DNA of 64,000 nucleotides from Labilithrix luteola. Its GTDB lineage: Bacteria > Myxococcota_A > Polyangia > Polyangiales > Polyangiaceae. Below the pieces are notes generated by a model. The model was given only the letters and a program-made list of their open reading frames with translations, did no database searches and was not told where the DNA came from. The stretch covers positions 5,061,001 through 5,125,000 of the forward strand of contig NZ_CP012333.1 of the NCBI RefSeq assembly GCF_001263205.1, read 5' to 3'. The position numbers and the translations under genes are program-made. Positions 1-9,434 of the stretch are shown here, piece by piece (the stretch's first letter is position 1; every line of letters begins with the position of its first letter).

Positions 1-432
1 ATCGTTGGCTGCGAGATCGTCGGGCATGCGGGCCACCGCTTCGTGGGGCACGACGACGTATTCGGCGTAGCCGCCGTCGAAGGTCACGCCCGTGATCTTG
101 GCGTTCACGCAGTTCAGGAACTGCCCCCTGCGGCATGGGTCGCAGACGAAGCACTGCCCGCCGTGCCAGCCCACGCCGACGCGCTGTCCGGGCTTCCACT
201 CGGTGACGTTCGCGCCGACGGCATCGATTCGTCCGGCGATTTCGTGTCCTGGAATACGAGGCAACGTGAGGCCCGGATAGGCGCCGAACTTCACGATCGC
301 GTCGCTGTGACATACGCCGCACGCTTCGACCTTGATTCGTACTTCATTGGCCTTGGGTTGCGGCACGTCGCGCTCGACCAGTTCGAGCTTGCCTTGCGGT
401 TTCGACACCTGAACGGCTCGCATCTTCGCCAT
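1..432 (-). CDS. Zinc-dependent alcohol dehydrogenase, N-terminal part (truncated by window edge)
   Basis: The first 144 codons of a medium-chain dehydrogenase/reductase that would oxidise an alcohol or reduce an aldehyde with NAD(P). Visible are the catalytic zinc site CGVCHSD, the GHE motif of the catalytic domain (IPGHEIAG), and a structural-zinc-type cluster of cysteines (CFVCDPC and a further Cys eight residues on). The start is set by a GGGGGAG ribosome-binding site 7 nt before the ATG at 432; a second ATG lies three codons in. The nucleotide-binding half lies beyond the left edge. Substrate cannot be told from this part. Confidence 0.9.
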   Translation of the reverse strand, partial: MAKMRAVQVSKPQGKLELVERDVPQPKANEVRIKVEACGVCHSDAIVKFGAYPGLTLPRIPGHEIAGRIDAVGANVTEWKPGQRVGVGWHGGQCFVCDPCRRGQFLNCVNAKITGVTFDGGYAEYVVVPHEAVARMPDDLAAND

Positions 433-556
433 GCGTCGTCTCCCCCTTCGCTCTTGCGAGCGTGCGGCCCAGCATGACCAAGTCGGCCACGGCGTGCAAG
501 CCTGCCCGAGCGCAGTTCGGCATCGCCGTTGTGGTGCGACGTGATACGCAGGAGGC

Positions 557-1291
557 GTGAGAACGACCGTCTTCTTTTCTCGCTTGTGGATGGGCACGCT
601 TGCCATGCTCGGTGCGTCCGGATGCGGATTCCGCACGCAGGATCGCACCATCAGCGCCGCCGACGTCTCCGAGGACCGCACGAAGCTCACGAACTTCATG
701 AGCTCGCCGGCACGTCCCGGACAACCTACCGAAAAGACGCCTTCGGCGATCTCGCGCGAAGCCCTCGTCGACGAGGCTCGCATCGTTCGTTACGGAACCG
801 ACGGTGTCTGCGTGGCGCTCCACACGCGTACGCACACGTCTCTGGACGTGCCGATGTCTCAATACCGAATCGAGCTGAACGGCCAGCGCGTGAACATCGA
901 CCGCGAAGAGATGGGCGTCTCCGATTGGCAATACACCGGTGAGCGCGAGAAGGCCGTCGTCGAGTTCGTATCCAAAGATGCCGCCGGGAGCTTCCGCTCG
1001 ACCGAGACCGAACAGAAGACGTTCCGCGTCATCGAACGGCGCACGCAGTTTTGCGGCGTTCCTGCCAAGCAGGGAAAGATCACGCTCGAAGTCAGCATTC
1101 CTCAGGACGACGGCCGCGGCCCGTGGGGAGCGAACTTCGTCTGGACGATGGATATCCCAAGCCGCCGCGTGCAGCTCGTGACGGCACCGAACACAATGCC
1201 CACGTCGCCGCCGGCGACGCCGGAGCAGAAGGCCGCGCCTGCCGAGCTCGTGCCGGCCGACAACGCGGGGGCTCCGACTCTCTCGCTCTGA
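557..1291 (+). CDS. Hypothetical lipoprotein
   Basis: A 244-residue exported lipoprotein of unknown function. The N-terminus has an Arg, a hydrophobic stretch and a lipobox LGASGC, so Cys23 would be lipidated. The mature part is hydrophilic and ends in an Ala/Pro-rich tail. The start is a GTG with AGGAGG only 1 nt upstream, an unusually tight spacing; an ATG 11 codons later (590) is the alternative but leaves a very short signal. It converges with the regulator on the other strand, only 9 nt apart. Confidence 0.7.
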   Translation: MRTTVFFSRLWMGTLAMLGASGCGFRTQDRTISAADVSEDRTKLTNFMSSPARPGQPTEKTPSAISREALVDEARIVRYGTDGVCVALHTRTHTSLDVPMSQYRIELNGQRVNIDREEMGVSDWQYTGEREKAVVEFVSKDAAGSFRSTETEQKTFRVIERRTQFCGVPAKQGKITLEVSIPQDDGRGPWGANFVWTMDIPSRRVQLVTAPNTMPTSPPATPEQKAAPAELVPADNAGAPTLSL

Positions 1292-1300
1292 TCGAGCGCT

Positions 1301-3058
1301 TCAGGCCCCGCCGCCCTGAGACCAGCGCGTGGCTCTCCCACGACCACGTCGTGCGACGAGCCCGCGCTGCGCGAGCGCCGAGAGTTGCGCGCGAACGGCC
1401 GTCCGGCTCGCACCGACGAGGACTCCGACGTTGCTCGTCGACAGCTCGCCGTCGGCGGGCAGCGTCTCGAGGACGCGCGCTTCGAGCACGTCTTCCCTCG
1501 GCTGCGCTCGGTGTAACGGCGTGAGGCATTTGTCGGTCTGGAACGACAACACGCGCACGTCCGCGGCCTCGTCGATCGTGACGACGCCGCCCTTGAGCAC
1601 GACGAGGGCTCCGGCTTCGGGTGACCGCTCGTCGAGCCACTGACGCAAGCGGTGGAGCGTCACGTGGAGTTTGTTCTCGTGGCGAAGCGGATGGTAACTG
1701 CCGCCCCACACGCGCTCGAAGAGCGCTTCGATCGTGGTGGCCGAACCATGGGAGCACGCGAGCACTTCGAGCACGCGCTCGACCACCGGGTGCTCGCCGA
1801 GCTTGAAGGGCCCGCGGCCGCGAATCGAGACCTCGCGCTGCACCGTGTCGACGTAGACGTCGGCGCTGCGCGTCTCGAGGGCGGGGGAGAAGAGGCGAAT
1901 CGCGGGAACGGCGAGAACTTCGTCGCGTGCGCGGAGCTCGAGACTGCGGCTGCTTGCGGGGCGCCGCACGATGGCCTCGAGCACGCGCAGATGACGCATG
2001 CAGTGCGCCATGCGTGAGCGATAGACCGCGCGACGGTATTTCTCGAGAGCCTCGCGTGCGCCTCGGCCACCGAGGTCCGCGAGGCAGGCGCTGCGAAGTG
2101 CGTCGGAGGCGAGGATGATGTTGCCCGAGGCTTCGAAGTAGAGGTGCGCACGCGTAGCGGCGTCGCGTGCGCTCTTCGTCTCGCCCCGCTGGAGATCGAG
2201 CTCCGCGCGCGCCAGATCGCGATAGGCCTCGATGAGGCCGGGAGCGCGCTCACGACCGACGACCGGCTCCGGCGTGAAGGTCGTGACGAAGGTTTCGGCG
2301 AGCATGTCGTCGCCTGCACGAAGTGCCGCGAAGGCGAGCTCGACCTCCACGAACGATCGCTCGACGAGAAGCGACTCTTCCTCGCAGATCGCCATCGCCT
2401 GCTCGACGAGTGCGCGCTCGTTCGCGTGATCGCCGATGATCGAGGCGAGCCAAGCCCGTGCGCGCAGGATGAACTGCTGCGCGCGAGGATGAGAGCCGCG
2501 ATTGCGTGCGTGCCACGAGGCGAGCACCGCGTTGCCCTCGTCGACACGACCGAGGAGGCCGAGAGCCCACGCTCCGTAAGCACAACCGTAAACCGCCGGG
2601 ACGTCGTCGCCCTCGAGGAAGAAGTCGCGGCGCTTGGCGATGGCCACCGCGCGTGCGAGATCGCCGCGCATGAAGGCGGCGAGCGTTCGGAATGCGTCGG
2701 CGTCGATCGAGGTACCGACCGCACGGAGGCGCAGCTCGACGCTCGGCGGCGCCGCGACGAGAGCGCAACGTGCCGCCATGCGTGCGAGAGCGGGCTCTTT
2801 CAAGCCCTTGGAAATCCAGGCTCGGGCGATCTCCAGCGCGCGTCCGTCGAGGCCGAGTGCCGCCCACAGCTCCGCGTTGTCGGTAAGGAGAAGGGCATCG
2901 CGCGGCTCGAACGAGGGCCGTTCGGCCAGGCACTCGAGCAGCGCGGTGGCGTGGGCCGTTGCGTGTCGGTCGAGAGGGCCGCGCCGAAGATCCTCGAACC
3001 TTTCCGCCAGAGCGTCGTTGTCCACTGTGCCGTTCACCCTAGACGCGCGCTGTTTCAA
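1301..3058 (-). CDS. Transcriptional regulator with TPR-like and winged-helix domains
   Basis: A 585-residue protein. Residues about 20-370 are Ala/Leu-rich helical hairpins like the TPR region of BTAD/SARP-type or LuxR-like regulators. Residues about 390-490 look like an OmpR-type winged helix (LGEHPVVERVLEVL, then the recognition part LHVTLHRLRQWLDE). The last 55 residues are a second small winged helix of MarR/ArsR style (GASRTAVRAQLSALAQRGLV). The TTG start shares bases with the TGA stop of the upstream esterase (TTGA), suggesting translational coupling. A GTG seven codons in is an alternative start. Its target is unknown; the coupling suggests a link to the esterase. Confidence 0.7.
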   Translation of the reverse strand: MKQRASRVNGTVDNDALAERFEDLRRGPLDRHATAHATALLECLAERPSFEPRDALLLTDNAELWAALGLDGRALEIARAWISKGLKEPALARMAARCALVAAPPSVELRLRAVGTSIDADAFRTLAAFMRGDLARAVAIAKRRDFFLEGDDVPAVYGCAYGAWALGLLGRVDEGNAVLASWHARNRGSHPRAQQFILRARAWLASIIGDHANERALVEQAMAICEEESLLVERSFVEVELAFAALRAGDDMLAETFVTTFTPEPVVGRERAPGLIEAYRDLARAELDLQRGETKSARDAATRAHLYFEASGNIILASDALRSACLADLGGRGAREALEKYRRAVYRSRMAHCMRHLRVLEAIVRRPASSRSLELRARDEVLAVPAIRLFSPALETRSADVYVDTVQREVSIRGRGPFKLGEHPVVERVLEVLACSHGSATTIEALFERVWGGSYHPLRHENKLHVTLHRLRQWLDERSPEAGALVVLKGGVVTIDEAADVRVLSFQTDKCLTPLHRAQPREDVLEARVLETLPADGELSTSNVGVLVGASRTAVRAQLSALAQRGLVARRGRGRATRWSQGGGA

Positions 3059-4134
3059 TCAGGTTTCGATTGTCCGGACGACAGTGTGACGATCATGCGG
3101 TGGATCGCCGAGATCTGCGGCCCGAGCTGCGTGGCGTAGAACGGACCGGTGTATCCCCACCAATCCCAGCACCCGTTTGGATTGAGGACGCTCGTCGTCG
3201 CCTGTGGAAAGAGAACGACGATCCGATTCGTGTCTGCCCATCGCGCGTACCCCGACTGCCGCACGAAGCGCTCTCCCACGGGGCCGGTCGCGTATTGCTT
3301 GCAACCGTGAAAGGCGACGTGGATGCGGCACGTCTCGCCTTGCGAGCAGGACGCCGGAACGTAGGCATATCCGTTGTCGGCCATGCCGGAAGCGAACGAC
3401 GCGTACGGGGCTTGCGAGAAGCGGAGGAGCCGACCCTTCGGCGTCGTCGATGGGGCTTCGAGTTTGCCGTAAAGGTGCTCGAGCGCCGCGCCCGCTCCAT
3501 CGAAACCGCATTTGCCGAGATACGTGGTTCCGCCTGCGTCGCAGCTGTCTCCCGAATCGACGGTCGGAAGAACATGACCGGTGCCCGGGACGTGCAGATG
3601 CGTGGATAGCCCTCCGTCGCCCGCGAGGGAGGCATAGAAGTCACGCACGCTGTCCATGACGACGGGAGCGACGGTTTTGTCGTCCGCGCCGCCGTAGAGA
3701 AAGACGCGGCTCCCAGCAAGGGCGCTGGGTGAATCGACGAGGCCCGCCAGCGCAAGCGACTGGGCACGTGCCACGGCGATTCTCGCCGACGGCGCATCGT
3801 TCGGCGCCGGAGCCATGCACGTGGTGGTTGCGGTGTACGAGTTCCCGCCCGCGCATAGGAACGGTCCACCCGCGAAGACGGCCGCGCCATGCACCTCGCG
3901 TGCGTAGGCCACGTGCATCTGCACGGCCATGAAGGCGCCCGACGAGAGACCGGATACGGTCGTCCCGTTCGGATCGATCACGAGACGGGGCAGCTCCTTT
4001 CTCTGGAGTGCCGATTCGGACGACGAGGCAACGTCTTCGTTGTCCGCTTCTTCCGCGGACGGCGCGCACGCAGACGTGGTGCACGCAAGGGCGATGACGA
4101 GCGCAGTGACAGATCCCCATGACGAAGGACCCAT
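3055..4134 (-). CDS. PHB depolymerase / feruloyl-esterase-like secreted hydrolase
   Basis: A 359-residue secreted alpha/beta-hydrolase of the poly(3-hydroxybutyrate) depolymerase family. A signal peptide ends in TTSAC (weak lipobox, Cys23), followed by an acidic linker. The lipase box GLSSG (62-66) carries the nucleophile, Asp151/152 in GGADDKTV and His187 in GTGHVLP fit the other triad members, and HVAFHGCKQ fits the oxyanion region of the family. The start is supported by GAGGAG 7 nt upstream. It overlaps the downstream regulator by 4 nt. It may degrade extracellular PHB or another polyester; exact substrate is not visible. Confidence 0.8.
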   Translation of the reverse strand: MGPSSWGSVTALVIALACTTSACAPSAEEADNEDVASSSESALQRKELPRLVIDPNGTTVSGLSSGAFMAVQMHVAYAREVHGAAVFAGGPFLCAGGNSYTATTTCMAPAPNDAPSARIAVARAQSLALAGLVDSPSALAGSRVFLYGGADDKTVAPVVMDSVRDFYASLAGDGGLSTHLHVPGTGHVLPTVDSGDSCDAGGTTYLGKCGFDGAGAALEHLYGKLEAPSTTPKGRLLRFSQAPYASFASGMADNGYAYVPASCSQGETCRIHVAFHGCKQYATGPVGERFVRQSGYARWADTNRIVVLFPQATTSVLNPNGCWDWWGYTGPFYATQLGPQISAIHRMIVTLSSGQSKPD

Positions 4135-4586
4135 GCAGAAACTCCTCTCGGAACCCCCCTGGTTCGAGAATCGTTCCTATTCGGCATCCGCGGCACGCGC
4201 CGCTTACTCGCCCTCTACACGACCTTACGCGGTCGTGCGCAAACACCCCGGCCCGTCGAAGCAGCGGCCTGGCATTCGGATCAGCATGTCGGCGATCCGA
4301 CAGGTCGGCTTTGCGGGCTGCGCGCCGAAGTGAACGTGTATTTGCCTGCGCACCGAGAACGAAGGGCTACACCCGGGTTGTCGGAACCCCTACACACCTG
4401 GTGAAACGGCCTGCGGGAGGCCGAGGCCTCCGCCATGGTCGAGGCAACGCCGCCGACCCGAATTTTCCGCAGGGATCGGCGAGCCTTGCCAACAGGTATC
4501 GAACCTCGAGCGTGGGCACCTGCCGATTGCCACGGAGCGTCACGGACTCGGCACAGGCTTCGCTAGTACGCCCTGCGAACACGACC
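4135..4586. other. Intergenic region between divergent genes
   Basis: About 450 nt with no credible gene, presumably holding the promoters of the esterase (leftward) and the START-like gene (rightward). A small hairpin is visible at 4407-4430 with nested arms CGGCCT/AGGCCG and GAGGCC/GGCCTC. Nothing else stands out. Confidence 0.5.
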
Positions 4587-5231
4587 ATGAGACCGACCTC
4601 GCCCTTCACCGCTTTCGCCGCTCTCGCCCTCGTCGTTCTCCCCGTCGTCGCCCAGGCAGATGCCGAGGCGCCGAAGGCCCCGGCCCGCGATCCCCAAGTC
4701 GCGCGGCTCCTCGACGCAAAGCAGACGCTCAAGTGGAACTATTCGCCCGCCGGGCATAGCGAGCGGTACGGACACGCCGAGGCACTCGTCGACGCTCCCG
4801 CCGAAAAAGTCGCGAAGTACACCGTCGATTTTGCGCACTACAAAGAGATCCATCGCAAGTTCGCGACGGCGCGCGTGATCGCCAAGGAAGGCGACAACAC
4901 CGACGTATACATGCGCTACCCGGTCTACATCGGTGCGCTCAAGGTCGAATTCCACGAGGTCATGCGGTTCGGACTGCCGCGCGTCAACAACGGCATGCAC
5001 GTCCTCGAGGGCGCTGCGGTCCGCGGTGACATGAAGCAGGCGCACGCAATCATCTCGGTGAAGCCCGTCGACGAGAAACACTCACTGCTCCAGGTCGACA
5101 TCCTTCTCGTGCCGAGGATCCCCGCGCCCCAGTATCTGATCGACGAAGAGCTACGCGACGGCGCCCAGGACTTCGTGAACGGCCTGAAGGACCGCGCGCA
5201 GGGGTGGGTCGGCCCCGTCACGTCTCTCTGA
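4587..5231 (+). CDS. Secreted START/SRPBCC-like protein
   Basis: A 214-residue protein with a clear signal peptide (hydrophobic FAALALVVLPVVAQA, cleaved before DAEAP). The mature part reads like the SRPBCC/polyketide-cyclase/START lipid-binding fold: VDAPAEKVAKYTVDFAHYKEI is the typical first strand and helix, and the C-terminal helix is FVNGLKDRAQGWV. Such proteins bind hydrophobic ligands in a deep pocket; the ligand is unknown. The frame is open much further upstream, but the signal peptide fixes the ATG at 4587. It converges with the pyrophosphatase 11 nt downstream. Confidence 0.75.
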   Translation: MRPTSPFTAFAALALVVLPVVAQADAEAPKAPARDPQVARLLDAKQTLKWNYSPAGHSERYGHAEALVDAPAEKVAKYTVDFAHYKEIHRKFATARVIAKEGDNTDVYMRYPVYIGALKVEFHEVMRFGLPRVNNGMHVLEGAAVRGDMKQAHAIISVKPVDEKHSLLQVDILLVPRIPAPQYLIDEELRDGAQDFVNGLKDRAQGWVGPVTSL

Positions 5232-5242
5232 CGCGCGTGCGT

Positions 5243-7390
5243 TCAGACGAAGAGCGGTGCGGTCACTAGCGAGACCGTGCCCAGCAGCTTGATGAGGACG
5301 TGGAGCGATGGTCCTGCGGTGTCCTTGAGGGGATCGCCGACGGCGTCGCCCACGACCGCCGCCTTGTGCGCATCACTGCCTTTGCCGCCGAGCACGCCGC
5401 TCTCGATGAACTTCTTGGTGTTGTCCCATGCGCCGCCTCCGGTGTTCATCAACGAGCCGAGCAGCACACCTGCGATGGTGCCCACCAGGAGCTCTGCGCC
5501 TACCGCTTCGGCCCCGAGGAACGTGTGAGGCGCGATGGCATCGAAGAGCAGGCCGACGACGACCGGGGCGGCCACGCCGAGAATTCCAGGCGCGATCATC
5601 CCGTGCAGCGCACTGGCGGTGACGATGTCGACGCAACGCGCGTAGTCCGGCCGCGACGCATGATGCATGAGCTCCGGGTTCTCGTGGAACTGCCGGCGTA
5701 CCTCGCGGATGACGGCGTGCGAGCCATGAACGACCGCGCGAATCGCGAGCCCGCTGAACACGAACACGACGGTGGCGCCAGCGAGGGCGGCGAGGAAGAC
5801 GGGTACCTTGGCGATGTCGATGTGCGCGAAGTGGAAGCTCGCGGCGTGGATGTCGCCGGCGGCCGTCAGCTTGGCGCGGGCGAGCAGTGTGACCTCGTCG
5901 AGGTAGGCGGAGAAGAGCAGGAAGGCTGCGAGCGTCGCCGAACCGATCGCATAACCTTTGGTGGTGGCCTTGGTGACGTTGCCAGCGGCGTCGAGCCGAT
6001 CGGTGCGTGTTCGAGCTTCGTCCGACGCGCCGGACATCTCGACGATGCCGCCGGCGTTGTCGGTGATGGGGCCGAACATGTCCATCGAGAGCACGTACCC
6101 CACCGTCGAGAGCATGCCGATCGTCGCCACGGCCGTGCCGTAGAGGCCTGCGCCAGGCACGTTGGGCAATCCGTGGAGCCCGCATTCGTAAGCGGAGAGC
6201 AGCGCGACCGCGATGGTCACGACGGGCAGCGCCGTGGACTCGAGGGCGACGGAGAACCCGCTCGTGATGTTCGTCGCCGGTCCCGAGAGCGAGCTCTCTG
6301 CGATCCAACTCACGGGGCGATGACCGATGCCGGTATACAGGCGCGTGATGGCCGCGAAGACGAAGCTTGCGAGCACGCCGATGAGGCCCGCCACGAGAAG
6401 CCATGCATTGCCGCCGAGCAGGTATTGGACTGCCACGTAAAGACCCACGCTCGTGAACAAGAGCGTGACGAGGTGTCCGCGCGTCATGGCCGACATCGGA
6501 TCATCGCTCTCGTTCTTCATGCGGGACGCCAGAATTCCCACGATGGACGCCAGCAGCCCGAAGCCTCCGGCGACGAGTGGAAAGAGCACGCCGGCGGAGC
6601 CGAAGACGGGATACAGGGTGACCCCGAGGATCATCGCTCCGATCGTCTCCGCGGAGGCCGATTCGAAGATGTCCGCGCCGCGACCGGCGCAATCACCGAC
6701 GTTGTCGCCTACTAGATCGGCCACCACGGCGGGGTTCCGAGGGTCGTCTTCGGGAATTCCTTTTTCGACTTTGCCGACGAGGTCGGCGCCGATGTCTGCC
6801 GACTTCGTATAAATGCCTCCGCCGAGCTGCGCAAAGAGTGCCACGAAGCTCGCGCCGAAGGCGAATCCGACGATCTGATAGGGAACGGCCCGCGGCGCGC
6901 CGAGTCCACCGAACGCCATGAACAGTCCCGCGACCCCGAGAAGGGAGCCGGCAATGACCGGAAGGGCCGCCGCGGCGCCTCCGCGAAGAGCGAGGGTGAG
7001 TGCGCGGTCGACGCTGACGCGTGATGCGCTCGCCACGCGGACGTTCGCGTGGAGCGACGTGATCATTCCCCAATAGCCGGCGCCGGCCGAGCACACGGCG
7101 CCGATGACGAATGCCACGATCGTGCGCCACGCAACCTCGTTGCCGCGTGTCATTCGCTCGACGGGGAAGAGAATGCCCATGACCACGACGGCGAGAATGG
7201 CGACCGTCCGATACTGCCTTCTCAAGAACGCGTGAGCTCCTTCGCGGATGGCGCGCGCGATGTCTTGCATGGCTTCTGTGCCTTTGTCGGCGCCGAGGAC
7301 GCTTCGCGCGAACAGGGCCGTGGCCACGAGCGAGACCACGCCCGCCACGAGGACGAATCCCATCCACACATTTTCGCTCGTCGACGTCAT
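5243..7390 (-). CDS. hppA: Membrane-bound proton-translocating pyrophosphatase, K+-independent type
   Basis: A 715-residue H+-pumping inorganic pyrophosphatase that couples PPi hydrolysis to proton export across the inner membrane. It has about 15-16 hydrophobic segments. The substrate site is visible as GGGIYTKSADIGADLVGKVE (190-209), the acidic DDPRNP and DLVGDNVGDCAGRGAD (225-240), plus a matching acidic set near the C-terminus. At the site that decides potassium dependence, GNVTKATTKG has Lys474 and Thr477, the pair typical of the K+-independent class. Length is normal for the family. It is divergent from the universal stress protein gene. Confidence 0.95.
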   Translation of the reverse strand: MTSTSENVWMGFVLVAGVVSLVATALFARSVLGADKGTEAMQDIARAIREGAHAFLRRQYRTVAILAVVVMGILFPVERMTRGNEVAWRTIVAFVIGAVCSAGAGYWGMITSLHANVRVASASRVSVDRALTLALRGGAAAALPVIAGSLLGVAGLFMAFGGLGAPRAVPYQIVGFAFGASFVALFAQLGGGIYTKSADIGADLVGKVEKGIPEDDPRNPAVVADLVGDNVGDCAGRGADIFESASAETIGAMILGVTLYPVFGSAGVLFPLVAGGFGLLASIVGILASRMKNESDDPMSAMTRGHLVTLLFTSVGLYVAVQYLLGGNAWLLVAGLIGVLASFVFAAITRLYTGIGHRPVSWIAESSLSGPATNITSGFSVALESTALPVVTIAVALLSAYECGLHGLPNVPGAGLYGTAVATIGMLSTVGYVLSMDMFGPITDNAGGIVEMSGASDEARTRTDRLDAAGNVTKATTKGYAIGSATLAAFLLFSAYLDEVTLLARAKLTAAGDIHAASFHFAHIDIAKVPVFLAALAGATVVFVFSGLAIRAVVHGSHAVIREVRRQFHENPELMHHASRPDYARCVDIVTASALHGMIAPGILGVAAPVVVGLLFDAIAPHTFLGAEAVGAELLVGTIAGVLLGSLMNTGGGAWDNTKKFIESGVLGGKGSDAHKAAVVGDAVGDPLKDTAGPSLHVLIKLLGTVSLVTAPLFV

Positions 7391-7501
7391 CGATCACCGG
7401 CCGCGCTACTGCCGATGCATCGCGCGTGCGCGCGGGTGACCGCGTGTGAGCATCATGAGGGGTACGCGACGAGGGGTACGCGCGTTGCACCACGCTCGGA
7501 C

Positions 7502-8008
7502 ATGGCTGCCCTCCACACGATCCTCGTACCGTTCGACGGCTCTGAACCTTCGATTGCTGCGCTCGATCACGCCGTTGCGCTCGCCGAGGACTTCGACGCG
7601 ACGGTCGACGTCGTCCACGTCGAGGCGCCGGACGAGTTCGAGATTGGATCGATGACTCCGCTCTCGAGCGGCGCTCGGGAGGAGCTCGAGGAGGCCATGA
7701 ATACGGCCGCGTCACGAGTCGAAGCGCGAATCGGAAATCGCCTCTCGCGACGGATCGTTTCGGGCGATCCGCTCCGTAAGATCGTGGAGATCGCCAACGA
7801 CGGTGACTATGACCTCATCGTCATGGGAACCCACGGACGGGTGGGGCGATTGCGCTCGATGTTGGGAAGCGTGGCCGAGGGAGTCGTACGCAATGCGCCC
7901 TGCCCCGTTCTCACCGTGAGGCAGCCGGGAGGGGACTACCAATCCTTCGCGGAGCGCCGGCATGGTGAGCTGTCGCTCGCCGAGCAGGCGCAGCGCCACC
8001 ATTCGTGA
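7502..8008 (+). CDS. Universal stress protein (UspA family, ATP-binding type)
   Basis: A 168-residue single-domain cytoplasmic UspA protein. It starts with the standard strand ILVPFDGSE and ends with the nucleotide loop GTHGRVGRLRSMLGS, which fits G-2x-G-9x-G(S/T) of ATP-binding family members, then APCPVLTV. The ATG at 7502 is chosen because it places the first beta strand at the N-terminus as in the family; upstream open frame is spurious. It lies 85 nt upstream of the nicotinate phosphoribosyltransferase gene and may be cotranscribed with it. Confidence 0.92.
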   Translation: MAALHTILVPFDGSEPSIAALDHAVALAEDFDATVDVVHVEAPDEFEIGSMTPLSSGAREELEEAMNTAASRVEARIGNRLSRRIVSGDPLRKIVEIANDGDYDLIVMGTHGRVGRLRSMLGSVAEGVVRNAPCPVLTVRQPGGDYQSFAERRHGELSLAEQAQRHHS

Positions 8009-8093
8009 TCTGCCTCGTGACGCCAAATGCAACGGCGGGCGGATTGCGCCACGTGAAGGTGGGATAGCCGAGGTCTCGTCCAAGAGGTTCGAA

Positions 8094-9413
8094 ATGACGC
8101 CCGGCGAGATGTTCCTGACCGACCTCTACGAGCTCACGATGGTGCGTGGGTATCTGGAGGCCGGCATGCACGAGACCGCCGTGTTCGAGCTGTTCGTGCG
8201 CGCCCTTCCACGGTCGCGCGGCTTCCTGATTGCGGCCGGTCTCGAGCAAGCGATCACGTTCCTCGAGGGCCTCCGGTTTTCACCCGCGGAGCTCGATGAG
8301 CTGGCCGGGAGCGGAGCGCTGGCGGCCGGTCTCGTCGACAGCCTTCGCAATCTTCGATTCACCGGGGACGTCGACGCGATTCCCGAGGGCACGGTCGTGT
8401 TCGAGAACGAACCTCTACTGAGAGTCGCGGCGCCGATTGCAGAAGCCCAGTTCGTCGAAACGCGATTGATGAATCTGATTCACTTCCAAACCGTCATTGC
8501 CTCTGCTGCTGCACGTATCGTTCTGGCGGCGCCGGACCACCTGCTCGTCGACTTCGGCGTGCGGCGCGCGCATGGCTGGGAAGCAGGCCTCTATGCTGCT
8601 CGCGCGTCGTATCTCGCGGGCTTCCACGGAACGTCGACGGTGCTCGCCGGAATACGATTCGGTATTCCGCTCTATGGGACGATGGCGCACTCGTACGTCG
8701 AAGCGCACGACGACGAGGTGGATGCCTTTCGCAGCTTTGCGCGCGCGAATCCCGACAACGTCGTCTTCTTGATCGACACCTACGACGTCGAGCTCGCGGC
8801 GCACCGCGTGGTGGCCCTCGCGAAGGAGGGAATCGTGGCTCGCGCCGTTCGCATCGACAGCGGCGACCTTGCCCAACACGCCCGACGCGTTCGGCGCATC
8901 CTGGATGCCGGTGGGCTCTCGGCGTGCTCGATCTTCGTGAGCGGTGGTCTCGACGATCACTCCCTGCGCATGCTGGTGAGCAGCGGCGCTCCCATCGACG
9001 GATTCGGAATCGGCACCCGGCTCGACACCTCCGCCGATGCTCCGTATCTCGATTGCGCGTACAAGCTCGTCGAGTATGCGGGGCGCGCGCGTCGCAAGCT
9101 GTCCGAAGGAAAGAAAAGCTGGCCTGGCCGCAAGCAGATCTATCGGTTGTCCGACGAAGAGGGCCGAATGTACGCGGATACGGTCACGATCGAGGGGGAT
9201 GTGCTGCCCGGCACTCCACTGCTGGTGCCGATCATGCGCGGCGGGCGTCGAGTGGCCGGGCGCGAGTCGCTCGATAGGATTCGAAGCCGATCACGAGAGC
9301 AGATGGCGCGGCTTCCCGAGCATCTCCGCTTGTTGACCGTCGACCCCGCGTTTCCCGTTCGCAAGTCGCCCGCGCTGCTGCAGCTCTCGGCTCGGCTCGA
9401 CTCGGCCGCCTAG
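8094..9413 (+). CDS. pncB: Nicotinate phosphoribosyltransferase
   Basis: A 439-residue enzyme of the Preiss-Handler NAD salvage route, making nicotinate mononucleotide from nicotinate and PRPP with ATP. Diagnostic segments are the N-terminal LTDLYELTM, FVRALPRSRGF, DFGVRRAHG, GFHGTSTVLAG and GTMAHS (195-200), which in the family holds the active-site His region. VRIDSGDL, VSGGLDD and GFGIGTRLDTS form the PRPP-binding part. The start at 8094 is favoured by AAGAGG 6 nt upstream and by homologous N-termini beginning just before LTDLYELTM. Length fits the short bacterial PncB2-like class. Confidence 0.93.
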   Translation: MTPGEMFLTDLYELTMVRGYLEAGMHETAVFELFVRALPRSRGFLIAAGLEQAITFLEGLRFSPAELDELAGSGALAAGLVDSLRNLRFTGDVDAIPEGTVVFENEPLLRVAAPIAEAQFVETRLMNLIHFQTVIASAAARIVLAAPDHLLVDFGVRRAHGWEAGLYAARASYLAGFHGTSTVLAGIRFGIPLYGTMAHSYVEAHDDEVDAFRSFARANPDNVVFLIDTYDVELAAHRVVALAKEGIVARAVRIDSGDLAQHARRVRRILDAGGLSACSIFVSGGLDDHSLRMLVSSGAPIDGFGIGTRLDTSADAPYLDCAYKLVEYAGRARRKLSEGKKSWPGRKQIYRLSDEEGRMYADTVTIEGDVLPGTPLLVPIMRGGRRVAGRESLDRIRSRSREQMARLPEHLRLLTVDPAFPVRKSPALLQLSARLDSAA

Positions 9414-9434
9414 GGCGCCAGGCGAAACGTGGCT

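Noticed and set aside
5300..6715. A 471-codon antisense frame within hppA
   Set aside because: Composition is typical of a shadow frame (Arg/Glu/His/Asp-rich) and hppA is clear on the other strand.
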